From Exiguobacterium sp. s48 (GTDB lineage: Bacteria > Bacillota > Bacilli > Exiguobacteriales > Exiguobacteriaceae), in contig NZ_JACSKC010000001.1 of assembly GCF_018617395.1 (NCBI RefSeq), positions 682,001 to 746,000 on the forward strand: DNA of 64,000 nucleotides. The letters are read 5' to 3'. The first letter of the stretch is position 1. The number at the start of each line of letters is the position of its first letter. The translations under genes and the position numbers were made by a program. The notes under the pieces were generated by a model that saw nothing but the letters and a program-made list of their open reading frames with translations, ran no database searches and had not been told where the DNA came from. Shown here in pieces: positions 1-9,445 of the stretch.

Positions 1-1710
1 ATTCAAATCAAGATGGCGCAAGGCGCAAAACCGGGTGAGGGTGGTCAACTCCCAGGAAACAAGGTGTACCCATGGGTCGCTGAAGTCCGGGGATCGGTAC
101 CTGGCGTCGGTCTGATCTCACCGCCTCCACATCACGATATTTACTCGATTGAGGACTTGGCTCAGCTCATCTTTGACTTGAAACATGCGAACCCGAAGGC
201 GAAAATCAGTGTCAAACTTGTCTCAAAGTCAGGGGTTGGGACGATTGCAGCAGGTGTAGCCAAAGCGAATGCCGATACAATTGTCATTAGTGGGTACGAT
301 GGTGGGACAGGAGCTTCTCCAAAGACATCAATCAAGCATACAGGACTTCCATGGGAACTTGGACTCTTGGAGACGCATCAAACGCTCGCGTTGAACGGGT
401 TACGGGGGAGAGTAACCCTCGAGACGGACGGGAAGCTCATGACGGGGCGAGATATCGTCCTAGCTGCCATCTTCGGGGCGGAAGAGTTTGCGTTTGCGAC
501 AGCACCACTTGTCGTTCTCGGATGCATCATGATGCGCGCATGTCATTTGGATACGTGTCCCGTCGGTGTGGCGACGCAAGATCCGGTACTTCGTCAGAAA
601 TTTATGGGGAAACCAGAACATGTCGTCAACTTGATGACATTCTTGGCGGAAGAAGTCCGAGAAATTTTAGCATCACTCGGTATGACCTCACTCGACGATG
701 TGGTCGGTCGAACGGATCTTCTTGAAGAAAGTGAATGGAAGACGAGTCATCCGAAAGCGGGACGCTTAGATTTGTCCCCAATGCTTACGATGCCGACCCC
801 GTTACCGGAACGAGAAGAAATGGCACATCCTGCATATCGCTCATACGACCATCGCAAGCTCATCCCGGCTGTATCACGTTCCATTACTTCTACTCAACCA
901 ACGTTCTTCGTAGGTCGTGTTCGAAATACCGATCGAGCGGTCGGAACGCAATTAGGGTTTGAAGTGACGAAAGTTCACGGTCAGGTAGGTTTACCGGATG
1001 ATACGATTTCGCTTCGCCTTAGCGGGTCTGCTGGTCAAAGCTTAGGAGCATTTTTACCGAGGGGCATCACCATTTCCGTTATCGGAGATGCGAACGATTA
1101 TATTGGGAAAGGTTTGAGTGGCGGTAAATTAGCGCTGATTGCTGAAAAGCATGCACCATTTGATGAGAGTAAACAAATGATTGCCGGTAACGTCTGCTTG
1201 TACGGAGCGACGAGTGGTCAAGCGTTCTTTAACGGGCATGTCGGCGAGCGGTTTGCCGTTCGAAACTCTGGTGCGACAGCGGTCGTCGAAGGAGTCGGGG
1301 ATCACGGGTGTGAATATATGACCGGTGGAACCGTTCTCGTTCTCGGTGAAATCGGACGGAACTTCGCCGCAGGTATGTCAGGTGGAATCGCTTATATATA
1401 CGGGGAGCAAGCGTATGATCGTCTCGTCAACGAGGAGCTCGTCTCCGTCGTAGGAGAGTTGAACGATGAAGATATGGAACAAATTTATGCACTTCTCGAA
1501 GCGCACCAATTCCACACAGACAGTGTCAAAGCACGTACCATTTTAGAGTCGTTTGAACAAGCGCGCTCTCACTTTGTGAAAGTAGTTCCGAGAGATTATG
1601 CGAACGTATTGGACGTCATGCGTCAAATCGAGACACATCGACCAGAATTGAGCGAAGCGGATCGGGCACTCGAATTGTTCCGAGTCGTGACTGAAGGAGG
1701 TACCGCATGA
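1..1710 (+). CDS. gltB: Glutamate synthase large subunit, C-terminal part (5' end outside window)
   Basis: The reading frame is open from the first base, so the start lies upstream and about 569 C-terminal residues are visible; full-length subunits are near 1,500. The large subunit transfers the glutamine amide nitrogen to 2-oxoglutarate. The visible part begins inside the FMN-binding synthase domain. Around base 523 three cysteines spaced C-x5-C-x4-C ([12 protein letters not shown]) match the 3Fe-4S cluster ligands. The last third is the glycine-rich GXGXG beta-helix domain (for example [11 protein letters not shown]). The stop overlaps the start of gltD by four bases (ATGA), so the two subunits are translationally coupled. 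Some Bacillales call this gene gltA. Confidence 0.95.
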   Translation: MQIKMAQGAKPGEGGQLPGNKVYPWVAEVRGSVPGVGLISPPPHHDIYSIEDLAQLIFDLKHANPKAKISVKLVSKSGVGTIAAGVAKANADTIVISGYDGGTGASPKTSIKHTGLPWELGLLETHQTLALNGLRGRVTLETDGKLMTGRDIVLAAIFGAEEFAFATAPLVVLGCIMMRACHLDTCPVGVATQDPVLRQKFMGKPEHVVNLMTFLAEEVREILASLGMTSLDDVVGRTDLLEESEWKTSHPKAGRLDLSPMLTMPTPLPEREEMAHPAYRSYDHRKLIPAVSRSITSTQPTFFVGRVRNTDRAVGTQLGFEVTKVHGQVGLPDDTISLRLSGSAGQSLGAFLPRGITISVIGDANDYIGKGLSGGKLALIAEKHAPFDESKQMIAGNVCLYGATSGQAFFNGHVGERFAVRNSGATAVVEGVGDHGCEYMTGGTVLVLGEIGRNFAAGMSGGIAYIYGEQAYDRLVNEELVSVVGELNDEDMEQIYALLEAHQFHTDSVKARTILESFEQARSHFVKVVPRDYANVLDVMRQIETHRPELSEADRALELFRVVTEGGTA

Positions 1711-3158
1711 AACACAACTTTTTGAATATCGCACGAACGAGCTTACCAGAACGGCTTGTCGATGAGCGGGTGAGAGATTATGAGGAATACGCGACGCGAT
1801 TGGATGACGAATCGGTCAAACAGCAAGCCGCGCGTTGTATGGACTGTGGTACACCGTTTTGTCACGTCGGTGATTTGATCGGTCAAGAAACGATTGGATG
1901 TCCGATTCACAACTACATCCCTGAATGGAACAAGCTCGTGACGAAAGCGGATTGGATGGGCGCATACCATCGATTGATGGAAACGAATAACTTTCCGGAG
2001 TTCACAGGGAGAGTTTGTCCGGCACCGTGTGAGGGGTCTTGTACACTCGGAATTAGTGAAGATCCGGTTGCGATCAAATCGATTGAACGAACCATCATCG
2101 ATCGGGCGTTTGAAGAAGGGTGGGTGAAACCAAGACAGGTCCATCGAAGAACCGGGATGACGATTGCCATCGTCGGAAGTGGTCCTGCAGGTTTGGCAGC
2201 CGCTGATCAATTGAACCAACTGGGGCATTCGGTCACAATCATCGAGAGGTCGGATGAACCAGGGGGGCTACTCATGTACGGAATCCCGAACATGAAACTG
2301 GATAAGGATGTCGTAAGACGTCGCATTCGATTGCTCGAACAAGAGGGAATTGTCATCCGGACGAACATGGAGGTCGGTACCGACGTGACGGTCGATTCAC
2401 TTCGTAACGAATTCGATGCGGTCATCTTCGCGACAGGGGCTCAGAAACAGCGCACGCTCGGGATCGACGGGGATGATGCAGAAGGTGTCGAAATGGCAAT
2501 GGATTATTTGACGGCTTCTATGCGTGAGCGTAAAGGAGAATCGCTTCCGTCCATGTACGATGCCAAAGACAAAAATGTTATCGTCATCGGAGGTGGGGAT
2601 ACAGGGGCCGATTGTGTAGCGACTGCAATTCGTCAAGGAGCGAAATCCGTCGTCCAGTTCGGAAAGCATCCATCCAAAGGATTGTTTCGTGCACCAGAGA
2701 AACCTTGGCCCCTTCAACCTGACACACTTACGAACGATTATGCGTATGCTGAATCACTCGAGGTCTATGAGAAAGACCCGAGAACGTATTTGATTCGTTC
2801 CAACCAAATCGTCGCGAAAGAAGGACGTGTCACCGGAATCGAGACGGAGCGGATGACGAAAGTGGTCAATCCAGATGGACAGGCGACGTTCTTTGTAGAA
2901 GAGGATTCCCTTGAGATTTATCCGGCGGACCTTGTCCTCGTCGCGATTGGATTTGAGCGACCGGAACAGGAATTGCGAAAAATCGGTGTCGAGAAGACGA
3001 AAAACTTCCAGACGGCAGCGGACAATGTCTTTGTCGCCGGAGATGCGAAGCGGGGACAAAGCCTGATCGTATGGGCGATTCGGGAAGGACGAGAAGTGGC
3101 AGAGGTCGTCGATGCGTATCTCGATACTTGCAAGACCGAATTAAAAACCTCATCATAA
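1707..3158 (+). CDS. gltD: Glutamate synthase small subunit (NADPH, 4Fe-4S, FAD)
   Basis: A 483-residue protein of the usual length for the NADPH-oxidising subunit that passes electrons to the large subunit. Near the N-terminus the cysteine groups CMDCGTPFC and CPAPCEGSC match the 4Fe-4S cluster ligands. Two dinucleotide-binding motifs follow: [11 protein letters not shown] for FAD near residue 150 and [11 protein letters not shown] for NADPH near residue 295. The C-terminal [12 protein letters not shown] segment is the usual FAD-closing motif. The ATG overlaps the gltB stop and GAAGGAGG precedes it. A hairpin terminator follows directly. Confidence 0.96.
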   Translation: MKHNFLNIARTSLPERLVDERVRDYEEYATRLDDESVKQQAARCMDCGTPFCHVGDLIGQETIGCPIHNYIPEWNKLVTKADWMGAYHRLMETNNFPEFTGRVCPAPCEGSCTLGISEDPVAIKSIERTIIDRAFEEGWVKPRQVHRRTGMTIAIVGSGPAGLAAADQLNQLGHSVTIIERSDEPGGLLMYGIPNMKLDKDVVRRRIRLLEQEGIVIRTNMEVGTDVTVDSLRNEFDAVIFATGAQKQRTLGIDGDDAEGVEMAMDYLTASMRERKGESLPSMYDAKDKNVIVIGGGDTGADCVATAIRQGAKSVVQFGKHPSKGLFRAPEKPWPLQPDTLTNDYAYAESLEVYEKDPRTYLIRSNQIVAKEGRVTGIETERMTKVVNPDGQATFFVEEDSLEIYPADLVLVAIGFERPEQELRKIGVEKTKNFQTAADNVFVAGDAKRGQSLIVWAIREGREVAEVVDAYLDTCKTELKTSS

Positions 3159-3160
3159 AA

Positions 3161-3190
3161 AGGAGCGACATTCGTCGCTCCTTATCTTTT
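3161..3190 (+). terminator. Rho-independent terminator after gltD
   Basis: A 9-bp stem AGGAGCGAC / GTCGCTCCT with a 4-base loop is followed by a short T-rich run (TTATCTTTTG). It separates gltBD from the small downstream gene. Confidence 0.75.
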
Positions 3191-3205
3191 GTTAGGAGGA
3201 GTTTT

Positions 3206-3295
3206 ATGTTCACCGAAATTCTCATGTATACGGGAATCTGGTTTATTCTCATCCTGATTTTATTAGGGACCATTTATTCACGACGGAAAAAATGA
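3206..3295 (+). CDS. Small single-pass membrane peptide, 29 residues
   Basis: An ATG six bases after a strong GTTAGGAGGAG ribosome site opens a 29-residue frame. It has a short polar start, one hydrophobic stretch from about residue 9 to 23 (IWFILILILLGTI) and a basic tail YSRRKK, the usual layout of a small membrane peptide with the tail in the cytosol. It lies between the gltD terminator and the convergent transporter gene, whose stop codon directly abuts its own. No function can be assigned. The ribosome site and membrane layout argue that it is real. Confidence 0.6.
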   Translation: MFTEILMYTGIWFILILILLGTIYSRRKK

Positions 3296-4615
3296 TTAAA
3301 GTACCATCGCGGCAATGACGCCGAAGATGATGAGTGGAATGTTGTAGTGTAAGAACGTTGGCCAAACCGTTTCACGTAGGTGATCGTGTTGACCGTCAGC
3401 GTTCAATCCACTCGTAGGTCCGAGTGTCGAGTCACTCGCTGGGCTTCCTGCGTCCCCAAGTGCTCCTGCAGTCCCGATGATGGCAATCGTCGCCTCGACG
3501 GAGAACCCGTATTGTACACAGAGCGGGACGAAAATCGCTGCAATGATTGGAACGGTCGAGAAGCTTGAACCGATTCCGAGCGTGATGACAAGGCCGACAA
3601 GCAACATGACAAGAGCCGCGACCATTTTAGAATCACCCATCAAATCGCTTGCGCCATTGACGAGCGGTTCAATCGCACCTGTCTCGCGGATGACAGCGGC
3701 GAATCCACTTGCGGCAATCATGACGAAACCGATGAATGCCATCATACGCATCCCGCTTGTGAAGATGTCATCTGCCTCTGACCAAGGGATGAGGCGGAAA
3801 ATTGAGAGTAAGATTAGCCCTGTCACTGCCGATGCAATCATCGACTCCGTCTGCAATTGGACGATAAGGACAATCAGTACAACGACAAGTGTCATGATCA
3901 TCTTGAAACCACTCATTTGACGAACTTCATAATCAGTTGGTCCGAGCGCGATTGTTTCGTATGAACGAGGTTTTCGGTAATGAATGAACGCAGCAATCAA
4001 ACCGACGACCATCCCTAATGCGGGGATGCCCATGATTGAGACGATGTTCACATCACCGACAGATAAACCGTTCGCTTCGACGTTTGCGATTAAAATTTCG
4101 TTCAAGTAAATCCCGCCGAACCCGACAGGTAAGAGCATATAAGGAGTCACAAGACCGAACGTCAAAATCGTTGCAACGAGACGCCGATCTAATTTCAATT
4201 CATTAAACAATACGAGTAACGGTGGAATCACGATCGGAATAAAGGCGATGTGAATCGGGAGCACGTTTTGTGAGCTGATTGACAATAATAAGAGAAGCGA
4301 CAATAAGAACGCTTTAACATAGCTCACTCGTTTTCCTGACACGTCACGACCTGACATGGCAATCAATTTTTCTGCTAGGACGTCTGGTAACCCTGTCTTT
4401 GATAACCCGACGGCGAATGCACCGAGGAGTGCGTAACTAAGCGCAATGCTCGCTCCACCGCCTAGACCGTCACTGAAGGCGGTCAACGTATCGTTGAACC
4501 CAAGTCCTCCAACAAGCCCTCCGACTAGCGCTGCTAAGATTAATGATAAAACAATGTGCACTCGACTGATGGCGAGTGCGAATAAGACGATGACTGCAAG
4601 TAAAACTGCGTTCAT
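3296..4615 (-). CDS. NhaC/YuiF-type Na+/H+ antiporter or amino-acid permease
   Basis: A 439-residue integral membrane protein with about eleven hydrophobic segments. The repeated glycine-rich helices, DAGSPASDSTLGPTSGLN near the C-terminus and the SSQNVLPIHIAFIPI loop resemble the NhaC-like family that includes B. subtilis YuiF, variously annotated as Na+/H+ antiporter or histidine permease. I cannot fix the substrate. The chosen start, MNAVLLAV at 4615, follows GGAAGGTG at a good distance; an upstream ATG (4657) would add a polar non-membrane extension with no ribosome site. Confidence 0.82.
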   Translation of the reverse strand: MNAVLLAVIVLFALAISRVHIVLSLILAALVGGLVGGLGFNDTLTAFSDGLGGGASIALSYALLGAFAVGLSKTGLPDVLAEKLIAMSGRDVSGKRVSYVKAFLLSLLLLLSISSQNVLPIHIAFIPIVIPPLLVLFNELKLDRRLVATILTFGLVTPYMLLPVGFGGIYLNEILIANVEANGLSVGDVNIVSIMGIPALGMVVGLIAAFIHYRKPRSYETIALGPTDYEVRQMSGFKMIMTLVVVLIVLIVQLQTESMIASAVTGLILLSIFRLIPWSEADDIFTSGMRMMAFIGFVMIAASGFAAVIRETGAIEPLVNGASDLMGDSKMVAALVMLLVGLVITLGIGSSFSTVPIIAAIFVPLCVQYGFSVEATIAIIGTAGALGDAGSPASDSTLGPTSGLNADGQHDHLRETVWPTFLHYNIPLIIFGVIAAMVL

Positions 4616-4720
4616 ATCAATCCAACACCTTCCATGTTTTCTTTCTCTTGGTATCACTTTAATATGATAAAGACTTTTTGAAATTTAACATATGATGTGT
4701 GTCTTGTCAAATCAATATGA

Positions 4721-4750
4721 AAAAAAGCGATAACTCGTTAAAGTTATCGC
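4721..4750 (-). terminator. Terminator of the yebC-family gene
   Basis: Read on the minus strand, the stem GCGATAACT / AGTTATCGC (9 bp) is followed by TTTTTT, directly after the stop codon at 4758. Confidence 0.8.
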
Positions 4751-4757
4751 TCGTCTG

Positions 4758-5471
4758 TTACATGTCAACGTTATGATAGACTTGGCGCACATCTTCTAAA
4801 TCTTCAAGAACATCAATTAATTTTTCAAATTGTTCTTTTGATGCATCATCAAGTGATACTTCGTTTTGAGGAAGCATCGTCAATTCTGCCACGGCAAACT
4901 CTTCTACTCCTGAAGCTTTAAAAGCGGTCTGTACAGCATGGAATGCTTCTGGCTCAGCGTACACAATGACCGTCTCGTCTTCCTCGATGACGTCACGGAC
5001 ATCAAGGTCATGCTCCATCATGAGCTCAAGGACATCATCTGCCGACAAATCATTGACACCGATGACGGCTGTTGCATCGAACATATACGCGACCGAACCG
5101 CTGACTCCCATGTTGCCTCCGTTTTTACCGAAAGCGGCACGAACTTCTGAAGCCGTACGGTTGACGTTATTCGTCAACGTATCGACGATAACCATCGCGC
5201 CGTTTGGACCGAAGCCCTCGTATCGAAGCTCATCAAAATTTTCTTCGTCGCCACCTTTAGCTTTATCAATGGCGCGGTCGATAATCGCACGAGGCACGTT
5301 ATACGTCTTCGCACGCTCCACCACGAATTTTAATGACTGGTTCAACTCAGGATCAGGTTCCCCTTGGCGGGCGGCCACATAGATTTCACGACCGAACTTC
5401 GCATAGACGCGACTCGTATTCGCATCTTTTGATGCCTTCTTCTCTTTAATGTTGTTCCATTTACGACCCAT
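4758..5471 (-). CDS. yebC: YebC/PmpR family transcription/translation factor
   Basis: A 237-residue protein that is full length for the family. It starts [17 protein letters not shown], typical of the YebC N-terminus, and continues with the conserved segments [25 protein letters not shown] and [17 protein letters not shown]. Family members have been reported as DNA-binding regulators and, more recently, as ribosome-associated factors helping translate difficult stretches. The gene stands alone with its own terminator. The name follows the E. coli homologue; the B. subtilis counterparts are YrbC and YeeI. Confidence 0.92.
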   Translation of the reverse strand: MGRKWNNIKEKKASKDANTSRVYAKFGREIYVAARQGEPDPELNQSLKFVVERAKTYNVPRAIIDRAIDKAKGGDEENFDELRYEGFGPNGAMVIVDTLTNNVNRTASEVRAAFGKNGGNMGVSGSVAYMFDATAVIGVNDLSADDVLELMMEHDLDVRDVIEEDETVIVYAEPEAFHAVQTAFKASGVEEFAVAELTMLPQNEVSLDDASKEQFEKLIDVLEDLEDVRQVYHNVDM

Positions 5472-5551
5472 TACATGTCATCTCTCTTTCCATTTGTACG
5501 TAGATTCATTACAGATTATATAAGAAGTTGCCTGAATTGACGAGAAAAGTT

Positions 5552-5998
5552 TTATTCTTCGCCTTTATCCATCTTTTCCACGATTTCTGTTAAAGTCTTC
5601 AAACTCTCGAAAAGTCGATCGGTTTCGTCCTCATTTAAAAAGGCGAGTCGTTCTTCAAACAGTTTTCGGAACGAGTCTCTTCGTTCGAGCAAAATATGCT
5701 CACCTTTTTCCGTCAACTGGTTCCAGATGACACGGCGATCGCGTTCGTCTGGGACACGGGTGATATACCCTTCATTTAATAACTTTGTGATAAGTGGGGT
5801 GACATTAGGCGGTGCGATGGAGAGTGTCTCGCTTATCCGTCCGTTTGTGACAGCCCCCTCGTCTTCAATCAACATCAAGAGATGGAAATGAGAGAAGTTT
5901 AAGTTCGGGATTTGAGGAAAATCAGATCGTCGTAACAATTTACGACGAATTAATGGAATCAGTTTGACAAACTGGTCCGCTGCATCTTGTTTCGGCAT
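5552..5998 (-). CDS. MarR family transcriptional regulator
   Basis: A 148-residue winged-helix regulator. The helix-turn-helix covers about residues 45-100 (VTNGRISETLSIAPPNVTPLITKL), followed by the wing YITRVPDERDRRVIWNQLTEKG, whose D-x-R-D-R-R pattern is the MarR wing signature. A C-terminal helix for dimerisation follows. The promoter region just upstream (6016-6063) carries two palindromes likely to be its own operators, so autorepression is expected. It is divergent from adhE, but whether it controls adhE is not shown. Confidence 0.9.
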   Translation of the reverse strand: MPKQDAADQFVKLIPLIRRKLLRRSDFPQIPNLNFSHFHLLMLIEDEGAVTNGRISETLSIAPPNVTPLITKLLNEGYITRVPDERDRRVIWNQLTEKGEHILLERRDSFRKLFEERLAFLNEDETDRLFESLKTLTEIVEKMDKGEE

Positions 5999-6015
5999 AA
6001 TAGATTCACTTCCTA

Positions 6016-6063
6016 GTTAGGTTCTAACTTTATTATACACGAGTTAGGTCCAGTTGAACCTAA
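6016..6063. promoter_or_regulatory. Candidate MarR operators and promoter
   Basis: Two inverted repeats flank a minus-strand -10 box (TATAAT, complement of 6032-6037). The first is GTTAG-GTT-CTAAC at 6016-6028. The second is a 20-bp near-palindrome TTAGGTCCAGTTGAACCTAA at 6044-6063. Both share the half-site GTTAGGT/ACCTAA, and the spacing brackets the core promoter of the MarR gene. The sequence and position suggest autoregulation; the assignment to this MarR protein is inference. Confidence 0.6.
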
Positions 6064-6120
6064 AAACGGGTTGATGTGATGAATGATACATCTTATATGC
6101 TGTTGAATCGACACAAGTTA

Positions 6121-6134
6121 TGTAAGCGTTTACA
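6121..6134. promoter_or_regulatory. Perfect CcpA cre site upstream of adhE
   Basis: TGTAAGCGTTTACA matches the 14-base cre consensus TGWAANCGNTNWCA at every position. It lies about 250 bases before the adhE start, consistent with CcpA control of the fermentation gene. Confidence 0.75.
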
Positions 6135-6226
6135 TAAAGAGTAACACACATTTTCATGAAAACGTATTCGATTTTACTGAGGGGACTCTAAAAAATCAAG
6201 AGCTATCAACAAATGACAAAAAAATA

Positions 6227-6244
6227 TTGTGAAAGAGTTCACAT
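6227..6244. promoter_or_regulatory. Rex-like redox operator upstream of adhE
   Basis: TTGTGAAAGAGTTCACAT agrees with the Rex consensus TTGTGAAATATTTCACAA at 15 of 18 positions and keeps both symmetric arms. Rex senses the NADH/NAD+ ratio and represses adhE in several Firmicutes. The site is about 145 bases before the start codon. Confidence 0.75.
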
Positions 6245-6387
6245 TGTTGTCACCCACAAATCCTGAAAAACATTGTATTCTATGAATGTGAAGGAAAGCA
6301 CAATCTCTTGAAAGCAGTCATCACATTGTGTCTTCCATCAAGTCAATATGTTCATTAAAAGCTCTCAATTATGAGGAGGAACCTAAC

Positions 6388-8979
6388 ATGGCAGTCAAAG
6401 AGAAAGCAAAAGTGGAAACTACGGCAGAACAAATGGTGGATACGCTCGTAGCGAGTGCGCACAAGGCACTTGATACGTTGATGACGTTCGACCAAGAGAA
6501 AATCGATCATATCGTACAGGCGATGGCACTTGCAGGACTCGAGCAACACGTCGCACTCGCGAAATTAGCGCATACAGAAACAGGTCGCGGTGTCTTTGAA
6601 GACAAGATGATCAAAAACATCTTCGCGACAGAATATATCTACAACTCACTTCGTGGAGAAAAAACAGTTGGCGTCCTTGAAGATGATGTTCAAAACGGAA
6701 TCACCTATATCGCAGAACCAGTCGGTGTCGTCGCTGGGGTCACACCGGTCACTAACCCGACATCAACAACGATGTTTAAAGCGATCATCGCCATCAAGAC
6801 ACGTAACCCAATCATCTTCGCGTTCCATCCATCAGCGCAACAATGTTCAAGTGAAGCAGCTCGTGTCCTCCGTGACGCAGCGGTAGCGGCAGGTGCTCCT
6901 GAAAACTTGATTCAATGGGTTGAAGTTCCATCACTTGATGCAACGAAAGCGCTCATGAACCACCCTGGTGTGGCGATGGTCCTTGCGACTGGTGGGGCAG
7001 CGATGGTCAAATCGGCTTACTCGACTGGTAAACCAGCACTTGGCGTCGGACCTGGTAACGTACCGGCCTACATCGATAAGACTGCGAAAGTGAAACGTGC
7101 CATCTCAGACGTCATCCTTTCAAAAACGTTCGACAACGGGATGATCTGTGCGTCTGAACAAGCAATCATCGTCGACCAAGAAGTATATGAAGAAGTGAAA
7201 GCAGAGATGACGGCACTCGGTTGCTACTTCTGCTCACCTGAAGAGAAAGCGAAGCTTGAAACGCTCGTCATCCGTACGGATACATGTGCGGTCAACCCTG
7301 AAATTGTTGGGAAGCCGGCAGCATGGATCGCTGAACAAGCAGGTCTCAAAGTTCCAGCTGATACGAAAATCTTGATTGCAGAGCTTGAAACAGTTGGCGC
7401 AACTGAGCTTCTCTCTCACGAAAAATTAAGCCCAGTTCTTGGTGCATATAAAGTTCAATCACGTGAAGAAGGATTCGCGATTGCTGAAAAAATGCTTGAA
7501 ATCGGTGGACTCGGTCATACAGCGGTCATCCACTCAACAGATGACGATGCCATCCTTGAATTCGGTCTCCGTATGAAGGCTTGCCGCATCATCGTCAACT
7601 CACCTTCAGCGCACGGTGGAATCGGTGACCTTTACAACGAAATGACACCATCCCTCACGCTCGGTTGTGGGTCTTACGGTAAAAACTCCGTCTCAGAAAA
7701 CGTGACGGCGAAACATCTACTCAACGTGAAAAAGGTGGCGAGACGTCGCGTGAATATGCAATGGTTCAAAGTACCTGAAAAAATCTACTTCGAGAAAAAC
7801 TCAGTACAATACCTTCAATCGCTCACAACGAAAAAACGGGCGATGATCGTCACAGATGAAATGATGGTCAAACTCGGATTTGCTGATAAAGTCATCAAAA
7901 ACTTGCCAGCAGGTGTTGAGTACCGCATCTTCGACCAAGTCGAACCTGACCCATCGGTTGAAACGGTCATGAACGGTGCCGAAGCAATGCGTCACTTCCA
8001 ACCAGACATGATCATCGCACTTGGTGGTGGTTCACCGATGGATGCCGCGAAAGGAATGTGGCTCTTCTACGAACGTCCAGAAGAGAAGTTCTCAAACCTT
8101 CGTCAAAAATTCATGGATATTCGCAAACGGACGTACAAGTTCCCGACACTCGGTAACAAATCAATGTTTATCGCCATCCCGACAACGTCTGGTACAGGTT
8201 CTGAAGTGACACCGTTCACAGTCATCACTGACAAAAAACGGAACGTGAAATATCCAATTGCTGACTACGCGATCACTCCAGACGTTGCCATCGTCGACCC
8301 TGAGTTCGTCATGACCGTCCCAGCTTCAATCACGGCTGATACAGGGATGGACGTCATGACACACGCGATCGAAGCATACGTTTCCGTCATGGCGAATGAT
8401 TACACAGACGGGCTTTGCCTCCGCGCCATCAAGATGATTTTCGACTACCTACCAAAAGCGTATGAAAACGGTAGCGACGCGGAAGCTCGTCAGAAAGTAC
8501 ACAATGCTTCAACGATGGCGGGTATGGCGTTTGCGAACGCGTTCCTCGGTATCAACCACTCGATCGCTCACAAAATCGGTGGAGAGTTCCACGTGCCACA
8601 CGGTCGTACGAACGCGATTCTCATGCCACACGTCATTCGTTACAACGCGACACGTCCATCGAAACTTGCGGCATTCCCGAAATATGAGTCATTCATCGCT
8701 GACGAGCGTTACGCAGAAATCGCACGTTACCTCGGTCTTCCAGCAAGCACGACAGCTGAAGGTGTCGAGTCACTCGTGCAAGCGATCATCGAGCTCGGTC
8801 AACGCTTGAATATCAAACTTTCGTTCAAGGCGCAAGGTATCAAGAAAGCAGACCTCGATGCGAAGATCGACAAGATGGCGGTCGACGCATTCGAAGACCA
8901 ATGTACGACGGCCAACCCGAAAATGCCGCTCGTTGAAGAGTTGAAAGAAATCATGTACGCAGCATACGAAGGCGTATAA
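6388..8979 (+). CDS. adhE: Bifunctional acetaldehyde-CoA / alcohol dehydrogenase
   Basis: An 863-residue fusion enzyme that turns acetyl-CoA into ethanol in two NADH-dependent steps, in the cytosol, often as filaments. The N-terminal half (about 1-440) is the aldehyde dehydrogenase, with the catalytic cysteine in GMICASEQAII. The C-terminal half is an iron-dependent alcohol dehydrogenase with the nucleotide loop GGGSPMDAAKGMW and metal ligands in DTGMDVMTHAIEAY and HSIAHKIGGEFHVPHG. The start at 6388 follows GAGGAGG at eight bases; an upstream in-frame ATG at 6328 adds residues outside the family alignment. Rex and cre sites upstream suggest induction at high NADH and carbon control. Confidence 0.97.
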   Translation: MAVKEKAKVETTAEQMVDTLVASAHKALDTLMTFDQEKIDHIVQAMALAGLEQHVALAKLAHTETGRGVFEDKMIKNIFATEYIYNSLRGEKTVGVLEDDVQNGITYIAEPVGVVAGVTPVTNPTSTTMFKAIIAIKTRNPIIFAFHPSAQQCSSEAARVLRDAAVAAGAPENLIQWVEVPSLDATKALMNHPGVAMVLATGGAAMVKSAYSTGKPALGVGPGNVPAYIDKTAKVKRAISDVILSKTFDNGMICASEQAIIVDQEVYEEVKAEMTALGCYFCSPEEKAKLETLVIRTDTCAVNPEIVGKPAAWIAEQAGLKVPADTKILIAELETVGATELLSHEKLSPVLGAYKVQSREEGFAIAEKMLEIGGLGHTAVIHSTDDDAILEFGLRMKACRIIVNSPSAHGGIGDLYNEMTPSLTLGCGSYGKNSVSENVTAKHLLNVKKVARRRVNMQWFKVPEKIYFEKNSVQYLQSLTTKKRAMIVTDEMMVKLGFADKVIKNLPAGVEYRIFDQVEPDPSVETVMNGAEAMRHFQPDMIIALGGGSPMDAAKGMWLFYERPEEKFSNLRQKFMDIRKRTYKFPTLGNKSMFIAIPTTSGTGSEVTPFTVITDKKRNVKYPIADYAITPDVAIVDPEFVMTVPASITADTGMDVMTHAIEAYVSVMANDYTDGLCLRAIKMIFDYLPKAYENGSDAEARQKVHNASTMAGMAFANAFLGINHSIAHKIGGEFHVPHGRTNAILMPHVIRYNATRPSKLAAFPKYESFIADERYAEIARYLGLPASTTAEGVESLVQAIIELGQRLNIKLSFKAQGIKKADLDAKIDKMAVDAFEDQCTTANPKMPLVEELKEIMYAAYEGV

Positions 8980-8997
8980 GGATCAACATGTACAAGT

Positions 8998-9021
8998 AAG
9001 CCCGTTCACTCGAACGGGCTT
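8998..9021 (+). terminator. adhE terminator-like hairpin (copy 1, no U-tract)
   Basis: A 10-bp perfect stem AAGCCCGTTC / GAACGGGCTT with loop ACTC sits 18 bases after the adhE stop. It is followed by CAGCTTGTT instead of a T-run. A copy differing by one base, with a full T-run, lies at 9581-9609, suggesting the original terminator was split or duplicated. Confidence 0.6.
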
Positions 9022-9049
9022 CAGCTTGTTGACTAACATGAATCATAAC

Positions 9050-9170
9050 GCTCGCCTGTCCGGCGCCCACGCTTTCCGCAGGCAATCCCGGAGCCGCATC
9101 GCGACCTATGTCGCTGCTGGGTCTCCGTCGGATTGCTTACCTGTCGGAGTCGGGGCGCCGTCGGGCGAGC
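9050..9170 (+). repeat. Structured intergenic repeat, copy A
   Basis: About 121 bases fold into one long hairpin. Pairs from outside inward are GCTCGCC/GGCGAGC, CGGCGCC/GGCGCCG, GCAATCC/GGATTGC, CGGAG/CTCCG and an inner GCGAC-CTAT-GTCGC. The core aligns with the reverse complement of copy B at 9446-9532. No coding frame fits it. I recall similar elements being common between genes in several Bacillales genomes, but have no search to confirm this. Confidence 0.7.
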
Positions 9171-9174
9171 AACG

Positions 9175-9210
9175 CAAACGGTCGTCACCTGGCGGCCGTT
9201 TGTCTTTTTT
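9175..9210 (+). terminator. Terminator after repeat copy A
   Basis: Stem CAAACGG-t-CG / CG-g-CCGTTTG followed by TCTTTTTT. It would end any plus-strand transcript that carries repeat copy A. Confidence 0.65.
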
Positions 9211-9372
9211 CTAAGGCCACGACGGCCGAAGAAAAAGCTCGGTATTTACTTTGACTCGATGTTTTAGGGGAAAGGGAAGGTAAACGCCGAGATCATCCTC
9301 CTCGGGCCGCTGTTCAACATCCGTTCCGTTCGTCAGACCGTGAAGGATGGATGGTGTCGACTTGTTGATCAT
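9211..9372 (-). CDS. Possible small protein, 53 residues, between the two repeats
   Basis: On the minus strand an ATG at 9372 opens a 53-residue frame starting MINKSTPSILHGLTNGTD and ending LFLRPSWP. It is preceded by AGGGGGCGG at about seven bases, and a consensus TATAAT lies at 9410-9405, so the signals are in the right order. The -35 element is not clear. The protein is mixed and soluble-looking with an acidic QRPEEDD patch. It matches no family I know. It sits between two opposed repeat copies and could travel with them. A chance frame remains possible. Confidence 0.4.
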   Translation of the reverse strand: MINKSTPSILHGLTNGTDVEQRPEEDDLGVYLPFPLKHRVKVNTELFLRPSWP

Positions 9373-9445
9373 TAGATCCGCCCCCTGTGTGTTCTTCTCA
9401 CACCATTATATGGGACGGAGGACAAAAGGTGACCAAGAACGGGCA

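Noticed and set aside
1743..2228. 161-codon minus-strand frame opposite gltD
   Set aside because: Antisense to a conserved gene, with no recognisable protein features.
6247..6260. Second Rex-like half site TTGTCACCCACAAA before adhE
   Set aside because: Only TTGT/ACAA ends are kept, and the core does not match the Rex consensus.
9026..9214. 62-codon plus-strand frame through repeat copy A
   Set aside because: It follows the long hairpin and terminator, has no ribosome site, and the paired structure explains the sequence better than coding.
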